In this document: positions 1 to 6,487 of the stretch, in pieces
How the letters are laid out: the number at the start of each line of letters is the position of its first letter
Position numbering within the stretch: the stretch's first letter is position 1
NCBI GenBank assembly: GCA_030590525.1
Contig: JAUUYI010000067.1
Location: 1 to 8,743, forward strand
Direction: 5' to 3'
DNA: 8,743 bases
From: Sedimenticola sp.
GTDB taxonomy: Bacteria; Pseudomonadota; Gammaproteobacteria; Chromatiales; Chromatiaceae
Notes under the pieces: generated by a model
What the model was told of the DNA's origin: nothing
Seen by the model: the letters and a program-made list of their open reading frames with translations, nothing else
Database searches by the model: none
Position numbers and translations under genes: made by a program

Positions 1-823
1 ACAGTTCGGTGACGATTTCGGACATGACCAGGAACAGCGCGATGCCGAGGCACCAGGTAACAATCTGGGAGAGCATGTGGAAGGCTTCGTCAGCGATCTT
101 CAATGGCGTGAACCGGCGCACCAGCAGGAAGACGATGATGATCAGCGATGGGCCGGCGGCGAAGGCCGTGGTGATAAACTTGATCGGCATCACCGAATGA
201 AACCACATGGGCCGCGCCGGCATGGTATTGATCAGAAAGGCCGTCACCGTATGGATGCTCAGGGCCCAGACGATGGCGATGTAGACGATTGGCAGATAAA
301 AGGCCTTGTTCATCGGTTTGTCTGAGTATTTCTTATACAGATAGTAGAAGCCACCGACGGCATTGAGCAGCAGATACACGGTCAGGACTAGCACATCCCA
401 GGCCAACATGGAATTGGGCCAGTTGTAGATGCCGATGACCGGAATGAGATGCCAGACCCGGTCCGGCCGGCCCATGTGGGCGACGACGAAGAGCATGCAC
501 ATGATCACCGCGGCGATGGCCAGCATCTCCCCGAGCACGACGATCCGATGCAGCTCCTGGTGCTTGTAGGCATAGGCGGGAAACAGCACGGTCACGGCCG
601 CGGCGGCCACGCCGACCATGAAAACGAAACTGGCCAGATAGAGCCCCCAGCTGACCTGATCGTTGAGATTGGTGACGATCATGCCGTTGACGATCTGCAC
701 GTACTCGCCATAGCCGTAGAGCATGATAAAAAAGGCCAGGAACAGCATCCAGGCCCAGAACAGGAGACCCCCGGTAAAGCCGGCACGCAGGAAATCGACA
801 GCAAAATGATAAAAGCGTTTCAC
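1..823 (-). CDS. NrfD/DsrP-type integral membrane quinone-interacting subunit, 3' end cut by window edge
   Basis: Membrane subunit expected to exchange electrons between the quinone pool and the periplasmic ferredoxin encoded just upstream. I translated 274 residues from a GTG at 823; no stop occurs before the edge. The GTG is chosen because AAAGGGG lies six bases before it, overlapping the TAA of the preceding gene, and the product then begins MKRFYHFAVDFLRAG. About seven hydrophobic segments are visible, near residues 16-38, 58-81, 94-115, 139-163, 175-198, 208-230 and 254-272. Segments such as VSWGLYLASFVFMVG (57-71), LGEMLAIAAVIMCMLFVV (97-114) and NSMLAWDVLVL (137-147) resemble the NrfD superfamily, and within it DsrP/HmeB-like proteins more than the short PsrC type. 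The ten-helix length typical of DsrP cannot be checked here. The family call is firm; the specific complex is not known. Confidence 0.9.
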   Translation of the reverse strand, partial: MKRFYHFAVDFLRAGFTGGLLFWAWMLFLAFFIMLYGYGEYVQIVNGMIVTNLNDQVSWGLYLASFVFMVGVAAAAVTVLFPAYAYKHQELHRIVVLGEMLAIAAVIMCMLFVVAHMGRPDRVWHLIPVIGIYNWPNSMLAWDVLVLTVYLLLNAVGGFYYLYKKYSDKPMNKAFYLPIVYIAIVWALSIHTVTAFLINTMPARPMWFHSVMPIKFITTAFAAGPSLIIIVFLLVRRFTPLKIADEAFHMLSQIVTWCLGIALFLVMSEIVTEL

Positions 824-834
824 GAGATGCCCCT

Positions 835-1872
835 TTAGTCCATGAAGTAGAAAAACTTCGGATAGGTATTGAGGTCGGCGCGCAGACGGAAGACCTTCTT
901 GGTCGCCAATATCTTGCGAACGTCGCTATCCGGGTCCAGCAGATTACCGAGCTTGCGCGCCCCCACCGGGCAGACCTCGACGCAGGCGGTCCAGCGACCC
1001 TTCCGGGGGCGCTGGACACAGAAGGTGCACTTCTCGACCACGCCCTTCATGCGCGGGCGGTTGCCCAGATAGTGGGTCTTGGGATTCATCTCCTCGGCCG
1101 GAAGATCAGGCTCCCCCCAGTTGAAACGCCGTGCCCAGTAAGGGCAGGCACCAATGCACATGCGACAGCCGATGCACCAGTTGTAATCGACGACAACGAT
1201 GCCGTCGGGGTCCCGGTAGGTGGTTCTGACCGGACAGACCTTGACGCAGGGAGGCTTTTCACACTGCATGCACTGCATGGGAAAATAGAAGGCATCTTTC
1301 TCCGGGACCTTGTCGGCCTCGTAGTAGTTTTGGCCCTCCAGGACAACCCCCGCCGGTTTATAGGCATTGCCGCCGACCTGAATGCCATAGTCCTGTGGAT
1401 AGCCACCACTATCCCTCTCCTTCTCAGAGAACTGACCCTTTTCCATGCGCAAAACACGGATCCATTCGATCTGCTGCTCTTTACCCCGTGATTGATTGTT
1501 CTCGGCGACACAGGCCTTGACACAACGCCGACAGCCGATGCATTTCTGGATATTGAGCGCATAACCAAACAGGACACCATCCATTGCCAGTGAGCCGTCT
1601 ACCGTGACTTTTTTCCCGAACTCATCTGAATAACGTTTCTCGAGCCTGCCGATCGCATCTTCCTTCTCCTCATCCGTCATCAGGCGATAGTTTTTCTGGA
1701 AATGTTCAGCCCAGGTGACGTTCGCCGTAGCCTTGGCTGGCTTGGGATTGGACAGGAGCATCGCCGTACCGGAGAGAGAGGCCGCAGTGTAGGTTCCTGC
1801 CTTGCGCAGGAAATCACGACGGGAGGTACTGAGGCCGTTTGCTCCGTTTTTTTTGGTGTCTTGTTCCGACAT
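835..1872 (-). CDS. Tat-exported ferredoxin with four [4Fe-4S] clusters, DsrO/HmeA/NrfC-like
   Basis: Periplasmic electron-transfer subunit of 345 residues, probable partner of the NrfD protein 11 bases downstream. The frame stays open upstream to 2046, but ATG 1872 is chosen because AGGGGGA precedes it closely and places a canonical Tat motif (SRRDFLRK, residues 17-24) near the N-terminus, with a hydrophobic stretch and an AKA cleavage-like site near 46-48. Four cysteine groups are complete: CIGCRRCVKAC (111-121), CMQCEKPPCVKVC (201-213), CIGCRMCIGAC (233-243), and C282/C285 with C297/C301. A helical segment, residues 62-83, precedes the first cluster and resembles the end of the neighbouring small protein. 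The C-terminus (LNTYPKFFYFMD) is like that of DsrO/NrfC-type proteins. No haem protein or catalytic subunit of this complex lies in the window, so its redox partner is unknown. Confidence 0.93.
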   Translation of the reverse strand: MSEQDTKKNGANGLSTSRRDFLRKAGTYTAASLSGTAMLLSNPKPAKATANVTWAEHFQKNYRLMTDEEKEDAIGRLEKRYSDEFGKKVTVDGSLAMDGVLFGYALNIQKCIGCRRCVKACVAENNQSRGKEQQIEWIRVLRMEKGQFSEKERDSGGYPQDYGIQVGGNAYKPAGVVLEGQNYYEADKVPEKDAFYFPMQCMQCEKPPCVKVCPVRTTYRDPDGIVVVDYNWCIGCRMCIGACPYWARRFNWGEPDLPAEEMNPKTHYLGNRPRMKGVVEKCTFCVQRPRKGRWTACVEVCPVGARKLGNLLDPDSDVRKILATKKVFRLRADLNTYPKFFYFMD

Positions 1873-2020
1873 AAATTCCCCCTGATCGATTGATAATCGA
1901 GTTAACGGAGCAGCTGAAAAGCTATTAACGGTAGAAATTGGGGAGGCACCAAAACGAGTTCCCGCCCGGTAATGTACCCAATCGATTCCGGATTGCTGCT
2001 GAATGCCAGCAACGAATACA

Positions 2021-2353
2021 TCAGGTCTGATCGGAGTGCTTGTCAACGAGTGTCTGTATCATCTCTGCCTTCTCCTGATCAGACATCAACACATACTCCC
2101 TCTCCATCAGCTCATGCTCGCCAGCGAGGCTATCCTTGATGTAGTTGTCCTGCAGATCGGGCAGCGGGGCCGAATCAACAACAACCTTGGCCAGCCCTGC
2201 AGTACCCGTTATAGAGACAGCGCCAACGGCCACTTTCTTAAAAAATCCTCGCCTTGCAGTACAGGCCTCATCATCTTGTGTCGACCGTGGCTCCTGGACG
2301 ATCTGTTCTGGTGATAGCCATTGCCGGATTGCAGCAACTGATCGCTTCAACAT
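2021..2353 (-). CDS. Small Tat-exported protein of unknown function, first gene of the minus-strand operon
   Basis: Protein of 110 residues I cannot assign to a named family. AGGAGG stands eight bases before ATG 2353, so translation is credible. A Tat-like motif, ARRGFFKK (33-40), is followed by a hydrophobic stretch (41-59). The n-region before the twin arginines is unusually long, about 33 residues. The only cysteine is C31, in the leader, so no cluster or haem site is present. Residues 87-108 resemble residues 62-83 of the downstream ferredoxin: 10 of 22 positions are identical by eye, including Y, LM, D, EK, I, L and SD. It may be an accessory or assembly subunit of the ferredoxin/NrfD complex, comparable in idea to the small Tat targets beside some formate dehydrogenase operons, or a shortened copy of the ferredoxin gene. 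A gap of 148 bases separates it from the ferredoxin start. Confidence 0.8.
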   Translation of the reverse strand: MLKRSVAAIRQWLSPEQIVQEPRSTQDDEACTARRGFFKKVAVGAVSITGTAGLAKVVVDSAPLPDLQDNYIKDSLAGEHELMEREYVLMSDQEKAEMIQTLVDKHSDQT

Positions 2354-2448
2354 GCTCTAATCCTCCTTTCAGGCAATCCAGAATTCAGGATCTGTGCAGC
2401 CTGTCCCACTTGACCCCAACCTGTTTGAATTTTGTTGTTTGTCTTGAT

Positions 2449-2480
2449 TCAGTTCAGTCCCGGAAAAAGCGGGGAACTGA
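2449..2480. repeat. Imperfect hairpin upstream of the minus-strand operon
   Basis: Arms TCAGTTC (2449-2455) and GAACTGA (2474-2480) are perfect complements. They enclose an inner stem CCCG (2459-2462) and CGGG (2470-2473) with loop GAAAAAG; AGT is bulged on the left arm. It lies about 96 bases upstream of the small Tat gene's ATG. No T-tract follows on either strand, so it does not look like a terminator. It could be an operator or a leader hairpin. Confidence 0.45.
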
Positions 2481-2723
2481 GGTTCTCGGCACGTCTTCAT
2501 TTAAGGAAGCTGGAATGACTGCCAGTGCAAAAATAGATCCCTACACACCAAGGCAAACTACATGCCATCATCTCGGTATTTTCTATATCCACCTGTTTTA
2601 TATATTATTATCATTGCTACTTAGGTAGGTGCGTTACATGGCCCATTACATAAAACCTGACAAGTTGGCATGCGACAACTACTCAAATCAGCTATTTCAT
2701 TGGTTTAAAAAAGAAATTACTTC

Positions 2724-2736
2724 TGCCAAATTGGCA
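2724..2736. repeat. Short perfect palindrome TGCCAA-A-TTGGCA
   Basis: Six-base arms around a single A, in an AT-rich setting between the divergent operons. Its size and symmetry fit a dimeric regulator half-site pair, but no particular regulator can be named. TTGGCA also occurs at about 2665 and 3102. Confidence 0.35.
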
Positions 2737-2823
2737 AAATAGATTTTCGCTAGAGGAGGTGGGCGGTTTGCTCCTTCTACCCCAGAATAAGGGTAACCGT
2801 TCAGATCCCTGCGTTGGATCCAC

Positions 2824-2854
2824 GCTGTAGGGCCGAATTCATTCGGCCAACAGC
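2824..2854. repeat. REP-like extragenic palindrome
   Basis: The inner stem GGCCGAAT (2831-2838) and ATTCGGCC (2841-2848) is a perfect eight-base inverted repeat around TC. The outer stem GCTGT (2824-2828) and ACAGC (2850-2854) extends it, with AG bulged against A. A GTAGG head before a bulged GC-rich palindrome containing GAATTCATTC resembles REP-type repeats that Pseudomonas and other gammaproteobacteria carry in many copies. One copy in one window cannot prove repetition in the genome. Confidence 0.5.
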
Positions 2855-2922
2855 CATCATTACCATGGGAAACAAGGAGGTCACCCTGTCCTACAACGCA
2901 TTACGCAGGGGGACATCCATGT

Positions 2923-2936
2923 ACGGCAGACGCCGT
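2923..2936. repeat. Small hairpin, ACGGC/GCCGT
   Basis: Five-base perfect arms with an AGAC loop. A perfect 12-base palindrome, GAGATGCATCTC, follows at 2952-2963. Both are short enough to arise by chance and are listed only because they lie in the palindrome-rich gap. Confidence 0.25.
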
Positions 2937-3034
2937 TAGCGACCCTTGCGAGAGATGCATCTCGACACCCATAAATGTAAACTTATGTTGGCGCGAGCCC
3001 TCAGCTATTTGCTTCACATGATATCCATCTCCGG

Positions 3035-3048
3035 TTGATTCTTGTCAA
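3035..3048. promoter_or_regulatory. FNR/ANR-like binding site TTGAT-N4-GTCAA
   Basis: TTGATTCTTGTCAA matches nine of ten specified bases of the FNR consensus TTGAT-N4-ATCAA, and the TTGAT-N4-GTCAA form is familiar for ANR of pseudomonads. FNR/ANR proteins activate genes when oxygen is low. If the site sat at -41.5 for rightward transcription, the start would be near 3083. TAGCGT at 3071-3076 is then a possible though poor -10. The site is about 565 bases before the molybdoenzyme ATG, so the target could instead be an unannotated RNA. The match is seen directly; function is inferred. Confidence 0.5.
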
Positions 3049-3122
3049 TTACACACCCTGAGTAATCCTGTAGCGTAAATCACCCAATAATAATAATGAT
3101 ATTGGCATTTTAACTTTGCCCA

Positions 3123-3143
3123 CGCAGCGTCTACAGCGCTGCG
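3123..3143. repeat. Perfect 7-bp stem hairpin (first of three)
   Basis: CGCAGCG (3123-3129) and CGCTGCG (3137-3143) pair perfectly around a seven-base loop. One base separates it from the next, longer hairpin, giving a cluster that would fold strongly as RNA on either strand. Confidence 0.5.
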
Positions 3144-3144
3144 A

Positions 3145-3191
3145 GATCTTACTTCCAAGCAGATTCTTTTTTCCGCTTGGAGAATAAGATC
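3145..3191. repeat. 47-bp imperfect inverted repeat (second of three)
   Basis: Outer arms GATCTTA (3145-3151) and TAAGATC (3185-3191), and inner arms CCAAGC (3155-3160) and GCTTGG (3175-3180), are perfect complements. An internal loop of CTT faces AGAA, and a 14-base T-rich apical loop closes it. It lacks a T-tract after the stem, so it is not a standard terminator. It could be a structured RNA, a regulator target or a remnant of a small inverted-repeat element. Confidence 0.5.
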
Positions 3192-3196
3192 GAGGC

Positions 3197-3212
3197 GGTA
3201 CGGCCCAGTACC
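3197..3212. repeat. Small hairpin GGTAC/GTACC (third of three)
   Basis: Five-base perfect arms around GGCCCA, directly after the 47-bp inverted repeat. Weak alone, but in line with a continuous structured block from 3123 to 3212. Confidence 0.3.
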
Positions 3213-3480
3213 TGGTCTTACCGGCAGTCCTTGATTATTACCTGAAAGCAGTATCTTTTTACGACCTCCTCTTGGAATCAAAGGGGCTGGGTAGATGGCT
3301 TTTGCATGTACGCTTCTTGCGGAAGGGCTGGCACAGGTAGTTTCAGCAGGCAGGTAATTGCCGCAATGATCGAATCAGTGCAGGGCTTCTATTCTTAGCC
3401 AGGGCGTTTCGGGAGGTTTTTATTCCACCTGGATCCTGCAGGTAGTCGTGCGTACTAGAGTGCAAGCTATTGTTTCGTAG

Positions 3481-3538
3481 AGCGAATGAAAAATTGCGTG
3501 GAATCCTTATTGTGATTTCCAAGATTTTTCATATCGCT
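3481..3538. repeat. 58-bp imperfect palindrome upstream of the molybdoenzyme operon
   Basis: Outer arms AGCGA-ATGAAAAAT (3481-3494) and ATTTTTCAT-A-TCGCT (3524-3538) are complementary over 14 bases apart from one extra A on the right. An inner pair TGGAAT (3499-3504) and ATTTCCA (3515-3521) also matches with one bulged base. The central loop is CCTTATTGTG. The element ends 75 bases before ATG 3614. No T-tract follows, so a terminator is unlikely. An operator or a 5' leader hairpin of the operon fits its place best. Confidence 0.55.
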
Positions 3539-3613
3539 ATACGGGACCAGAGGTTGTGCTATGTGCGTGCGAATACTTGCAGGATCTAGGTTCCAGGATG
3601 AGGAGTAAGAATC

Positions 3614-6487
3614 ATGGCTTGGGCTTTTCCACGTCTCTCCAGAAGAGACTTCCTAAAGACCTCCGGTTACGGAGGCGCCGCACTGACACTTTCCCCGCCA
3701 CTCCTGCTGACAGGCTGCTCGTCGGAGGAGAAGCAGGTGGACAAGGAGGAGATCAGTTACACCATCTGTAACTTCTGTTCTTCACTGTGCAATGTTCGGG
3801 TTACCAGCCAGACGACAAACGGCTCCAAGCGTGTCGTAAAACTCGATGGCAATCCCAATTCGACGCTCAACCGCGGCAAGATGTGCGCGCGCGGTCAGGC
3901 TGGTCTGCGCCAGACTTACGACAGCGACCGTATCAAGACACCTTTGATCCGGGTCGAGGGGAGTAAACGGGGTGAGTACGCCTATCGCTCCGCAAGTTGG
4001 GAGGAGGCCTGGGACTACATCGCCCAAAGATCCAAGCAGGCGGCCATCCAACCCTGGGAGTGGACCATGGTCGGCGGCTGGACCTCCTGTGTCTTCTACA
4101 TGAACTGGTCGGTCCCCTTCGCCCTGGCCAATGAGGTGCCGAATATCGTGGCCTCACCCATGCAGCACTGTGTCACCACCGGTCACCTGGGGACAGATGC
4201 GGTGACCGGCAATTTCAATATCCACGATGAGATCCTCCCCGACTACGACAATGCCAAATACATCCTGCTGATCGGCAACAACGCATCGATCGGTGCCGTC
4301 TCCACCTGCCGGGTGGTGCGTTTTGCTCAGGGCAAGAAGAACGGTGCCAAGGTGGTGGTGGTCGATCCACGTCTGTCGGAGACCGCTGCCAAGGCGGACG
4401 AGTGGATCAGTATACGCCCTGGAACCGACCTCGATTTCTGTCTCGCGCTACTGCATGAAATGTTGAATGACGGGCATTACGATGCCGCCTTTCTCAAGCG
4501 CCACACCAATATGCCGTTCCTGGTCTACAAGGATGAAAAAGGCCAGTGGCAGCTGGCCAAGGACAGTGAAGGACGGCCGATGGTCAAGGACGATGGCGGT
4601 AAACAGAAACTGACCGAGGCACTGGCGACCGGCGCACACGAACTGCCAAAGGTGGTCGATCTCACCGAGGCACCGATACGCGTACTTCCCGCCTATACCA
4701 ATGACAACCGGCAGGATATCGACGGCTACGCCTTCTGCCCTGCACTGATGGTGCCGCAGGGAACCCGCGCCGACGATAGCGGCGGCCATGAGCTGATGAC
4801 CGTCATGCAGGCGCAGATGGAAGAGATAAAGGGGTACACCCCGGAGTGGGCGGAAAAGACCACCGGGATCCCAGCCACGACCATTCGCCGCATCGCCCAT
4901 GAGTTCGGCTCCACCCGCCCGGCGATCATCGATCCGGGCTGGCATGGTGCGCGCTACGGCAACGTGATGATGCTGCGCCGGGTGCAGGCAATGATTCAAG
5001 CCCTGAACGGTGGTATCGACCGGGAGGGAGGCTGGATCATGAGTGGTGAGTTTCACCACAAGGCGGCCAGACAGTGGCAGGCCAAGCAGTCTGGCGAAAA
5101 CATGGACAACCAGCTTTCCAGCCTGGCGGGCCTGGATTTTGCCAACCTGGTGATTGGCGCACTTTCCAAGGGCGAGAACTTCTCCCACGGCCGCCCGGGC
5201 TTCGCCTGGGCCTACGCCCAGCAGCAGAAAGCAGCGGGGAAACCCTGGGTGGCACTGCCGGTGATGGCGGATGAGGGGCTGAAAGAGTCGGTGGAGGGGA
5301 AGCTCCACTGGAAAGGCGAACCCTACAAGACGCGCGCCCTGTTCATCAATGCCGCCAACCCGGTACGCCACTACTATCCCGACACCTATTGGAAAGAGAT
5401 GCTGCAGCACGACGACATGGAGCTGGTGGTGCTGCTCGATGTGCTGCCCTCCGACACCACGCCTTACGCCGATGTCATCCTGCCCAACAGCACCTATCTC
5501 GAGCGTGACGAACCGACGCTCTACGGCAACGGTGTCAATCAGGATCAGGCGCTGACCACCCGTTATGCGGCCATCGATACCCTCTACGACACCCGGGAAT
5601 CCCCCGATGTACTGATGAAGCTGACCGAGATCATCAGCGGTAATGTTGAGGGTTTCCTGAAGTACATGGAGGTATTGACAGGACTGCCGGCGGAACCGGT
5701 CAAGGCGGCCCTGGCCCGGAAACAGCAAGAGGGTGTGAAGAGCCCCTTCAGCGCGGCCTGCCGCGAGGTCTCATTCGCGGTCAAGGCAGAAGAGCTGGGT
5801 GTCACGCCGGGGGATATCGACCGGACGCTGCGTGAAGTCGGGGTCTACCACGAAGCGTCTTCGCCCGAGATCCTGAAACATGCGGCGATACCTGAAAAGA
5901 TGCCGGCGGTTACGCCGAGCGGGCGCATCGAATTTTTCAGCGGCCTGTTCGACAGCCTGCGCGCCATGGGGGTGGAGGGCCCGGCCTTCAGTGTCCTGGC
6001 CACTTCCGTCCCCATCAGCTGCCGTAAAGATGTCGGGATGGAGGTGCCGCTGAACTACGACGAGTTCTATTTCACCTATGGCAAGACGCCCACCGTCTCC
6101 TACGGTTCCACCAACAGTAACAACCCGGTGCTGAATGCCATCAACCTCTTCAAGGCCGACATCTACCGCGGGGTCTGGATCCATCAGGATCGGGCGGAGA
6201 AGCTTGGTATCAAGAGTGGCGACTGGATTCGCCTGACCAATACCCTCTCCGGCCAGCAGCAGGATGGCCAGGCCTATGTCACCCGTATGGTGCATCGGGA
6301 TGCCCTGTTTCTGCACTCCTCATTCGGGGTCGAAAATCCACAATTGACCCGCAGTTACGCCTATGGCGGCATCGCCACCAACAAGCTGATCCCGCACACG
6401 GTGGAACCCGTGGTAGCAGGCTTCAAGTCTCAGGAATTCACCATCAAGATCACTAAAATCAACCGTGCCAAAGGAGGTGTCGCATGA
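3614..6487 (+). CDS. Tat-exported molybdopterin oxidoreductase catalytic subunit, PsrA/SreA/TtrA-like
   Basis: Large subunit of 957 residues, DMSO-reductase superfamily, expected to hold one bis-MGD molybdenum site and one [4Fe-4S] cluster facing the periplasm. GAGGAG lies eight bases before ATG 3614. A Tat motif (SRRDFLK, 9-15) is followed by a lipobox-like LTGC ending at C35. The cluster motif is C52-x2-C55-x3-C59-x31-C91. C186, in PNIVASPMQHC, sits where the family's cysteine Mo ligand is expected. DPGWHGARYGN (440-450), the PYADVILPNSTYLERDEP block near 617-634 and a C-terminal cofactor domain from about 815 follow the PsrA/PhsA/SreA pattern. It is longer than PsrA or PhsA (about 760), with extra sequence near 300-395 as in SreA/TtrA/ArrA-type enzymes. 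Likely substrate is sulfur, polysulfide, thiosulfate or tetrathionate; arsenic oxyanions are less likely. The final ATGA overlaps the next gene. Confidence 0.93.
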   Translation: MAWAFPRLSRRDFLKTSGYGGAALTLSPPLLLTGCSSEEKQVDKEEISYTICNFCSSLCNVRVTSQTTNGSKRVVKLDGNPNSTLNRGKMCARGQAGLRQTYDSDRIKTPLIRVEGSKRGEYAYRSASWEEAWDYIAQRSKQAAIQPWEWTMVGGWTSCVFYMNWSVPFALANEVPNIVASPMQHCVTTGHLGTDAVTGNFNIHDEILPDYDNAKYILLIGNNASIGAVSTCRVVRFAQGKKNGAKVVVVDPRLSETAAKADEWISIRPGTDLDFCLALLHEMLNDGHYDAAFLKRHTNMPFLVYKDEKGQWQLAKDSEGRPMVKDDGGKQKLTEALATGAHELPKVVDLTEAPIRVLPAYTNDNRQDIDGYAFCPALMVPQGTRADDSGGHELMTVMQAQMEEIKGYTPEWAEKTTGIPATTIRRIAHEFGSTRPAIIDPGWHGARYGNVMMLRRVQAMIQALNGGIDREGGWIMSGEFHHKAARQWQAKQSGENMDNQLSSLAGLDFANLVIGALSKGENFSHGRPGFAWAYAQQQKAAGKPWVALPVMADEGLKESVEGKLHWKGEPYKTRALFINAANPVRHYYPDTYWKEMLQHDDMELVVLLDVLPSDTTPYADVILPNSTYLERDEPTLYGNGVNQDQALTTRYAAIDTLYDTRESPDVLMKLTEIISGNVEGFLKYMEVLTGLPAEPVKAALARKQQEGVKSPFSAACREVSFAVKAEELGVTPGDIDRTLREVGVYHEASSPEILKHAAIPEKMPAVTPSGRIEFFSGLFDSLRAMGVEGPAFSVLATSVPISCRKDVGMEVPLNYDEFYFTYGKTPTVSYGSTNSNNPVLNAINLFKADIYRGVWIHQDRAEKLGIKSGDWIRLTNTLSGQQQDGQAYVTRMVHRDALFLHSSFGVENPQLTRSYAYGGIATNKLIPHTVEPVVAGFKSQEFTIKITKINRAKGGVA

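Larger units (their letters stand above)
2354..3613. other. Long divergent intergenic region, no convincing gene
   Basis: About 1.26 kb between the divergent operons. I find no open frame with both a ribosome binding site and a recognisable product; short frames are broken by many stops. It is visibly more AT-rich than the flanking genes, with tracts such as 2598-2612 and 3086-3100. It contains several inverted repeats, listed separately, and an FNR/ANR-like site. Both operon promoters should lie here, but no sigma-70 or sigma-54 promoter of good quality is evident. The density of palindromes suggests regulatory or structured RNA content, REP-type repeats, or decayed mobile DNA. Confidence 0.7.

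Noticed and set aside
333..1019. 228-residue minus-strand frame overlapping the NrfD gene
   Set aside because: Arginine-rich shadow frame; the GTG-started frame gives a coherent NrfD protein with membrane helices.
1873..2046. Upstream extension of the Tat ferredoxin frame by 58 codons
   Set aside because: The extra residues look non-coding, would bury the Tat motif far from the N-terminus, and the better ribosome binding site is right before ATG 1872.
2444..2457. Second FNR-like site, TTGAT-N4-TTCAG
   Set aside because: Two mismatches in the conserved half-site and no sensible -10 sequence at the matching distance before the minus operon.
3045..3281. 78-residue open frame on the minus strand within the gap
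   Set aside because: It needs a TTG start without a ribosome binding site, the product resembles nothing I know, and the frame is crossed by the hairpin cluster, which explains its composition better.
3329..3345. Sigma-54-like TGGCAC element
   Set aside because: The GC dinucleotide required at -12 is missing at the proper spacing.
3295..3357. 20-residue frame on the plus strand (starts MAFACTLLAEG) as a possible leader peptide
   Set aside because: The nearest purine-rich run is too far from the ATG, no regulatory codon run is seen, and it ends about 250 bases before the operon.
2354..3613. CRISPR array, tRNA or rRNA in the long gap
   Set aside because: No regularly spaced direct repeats, no cloverleaf with a T-arm motif and no rRNA-like stretches were found on either strand.
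4448..5728. 426-residue open frame antisense to the molybdoenzyme gene
   Set aside because: Long antisense frames are expected in GC-rich codon-biased genes; no start signals or recognisable domain, while the opposite strand has clear family motifs.
3614..6487. Identification as arsenate reductase ArrA or arsenite oxidase ArxA
   Set aside because: The local motif HGARYGN does not match the GRGWG-type ArxA signature that I recall, and no ars, arx two-component or arr regulator genes are visible. It remains a lesser possibility that phylogeny could decide.
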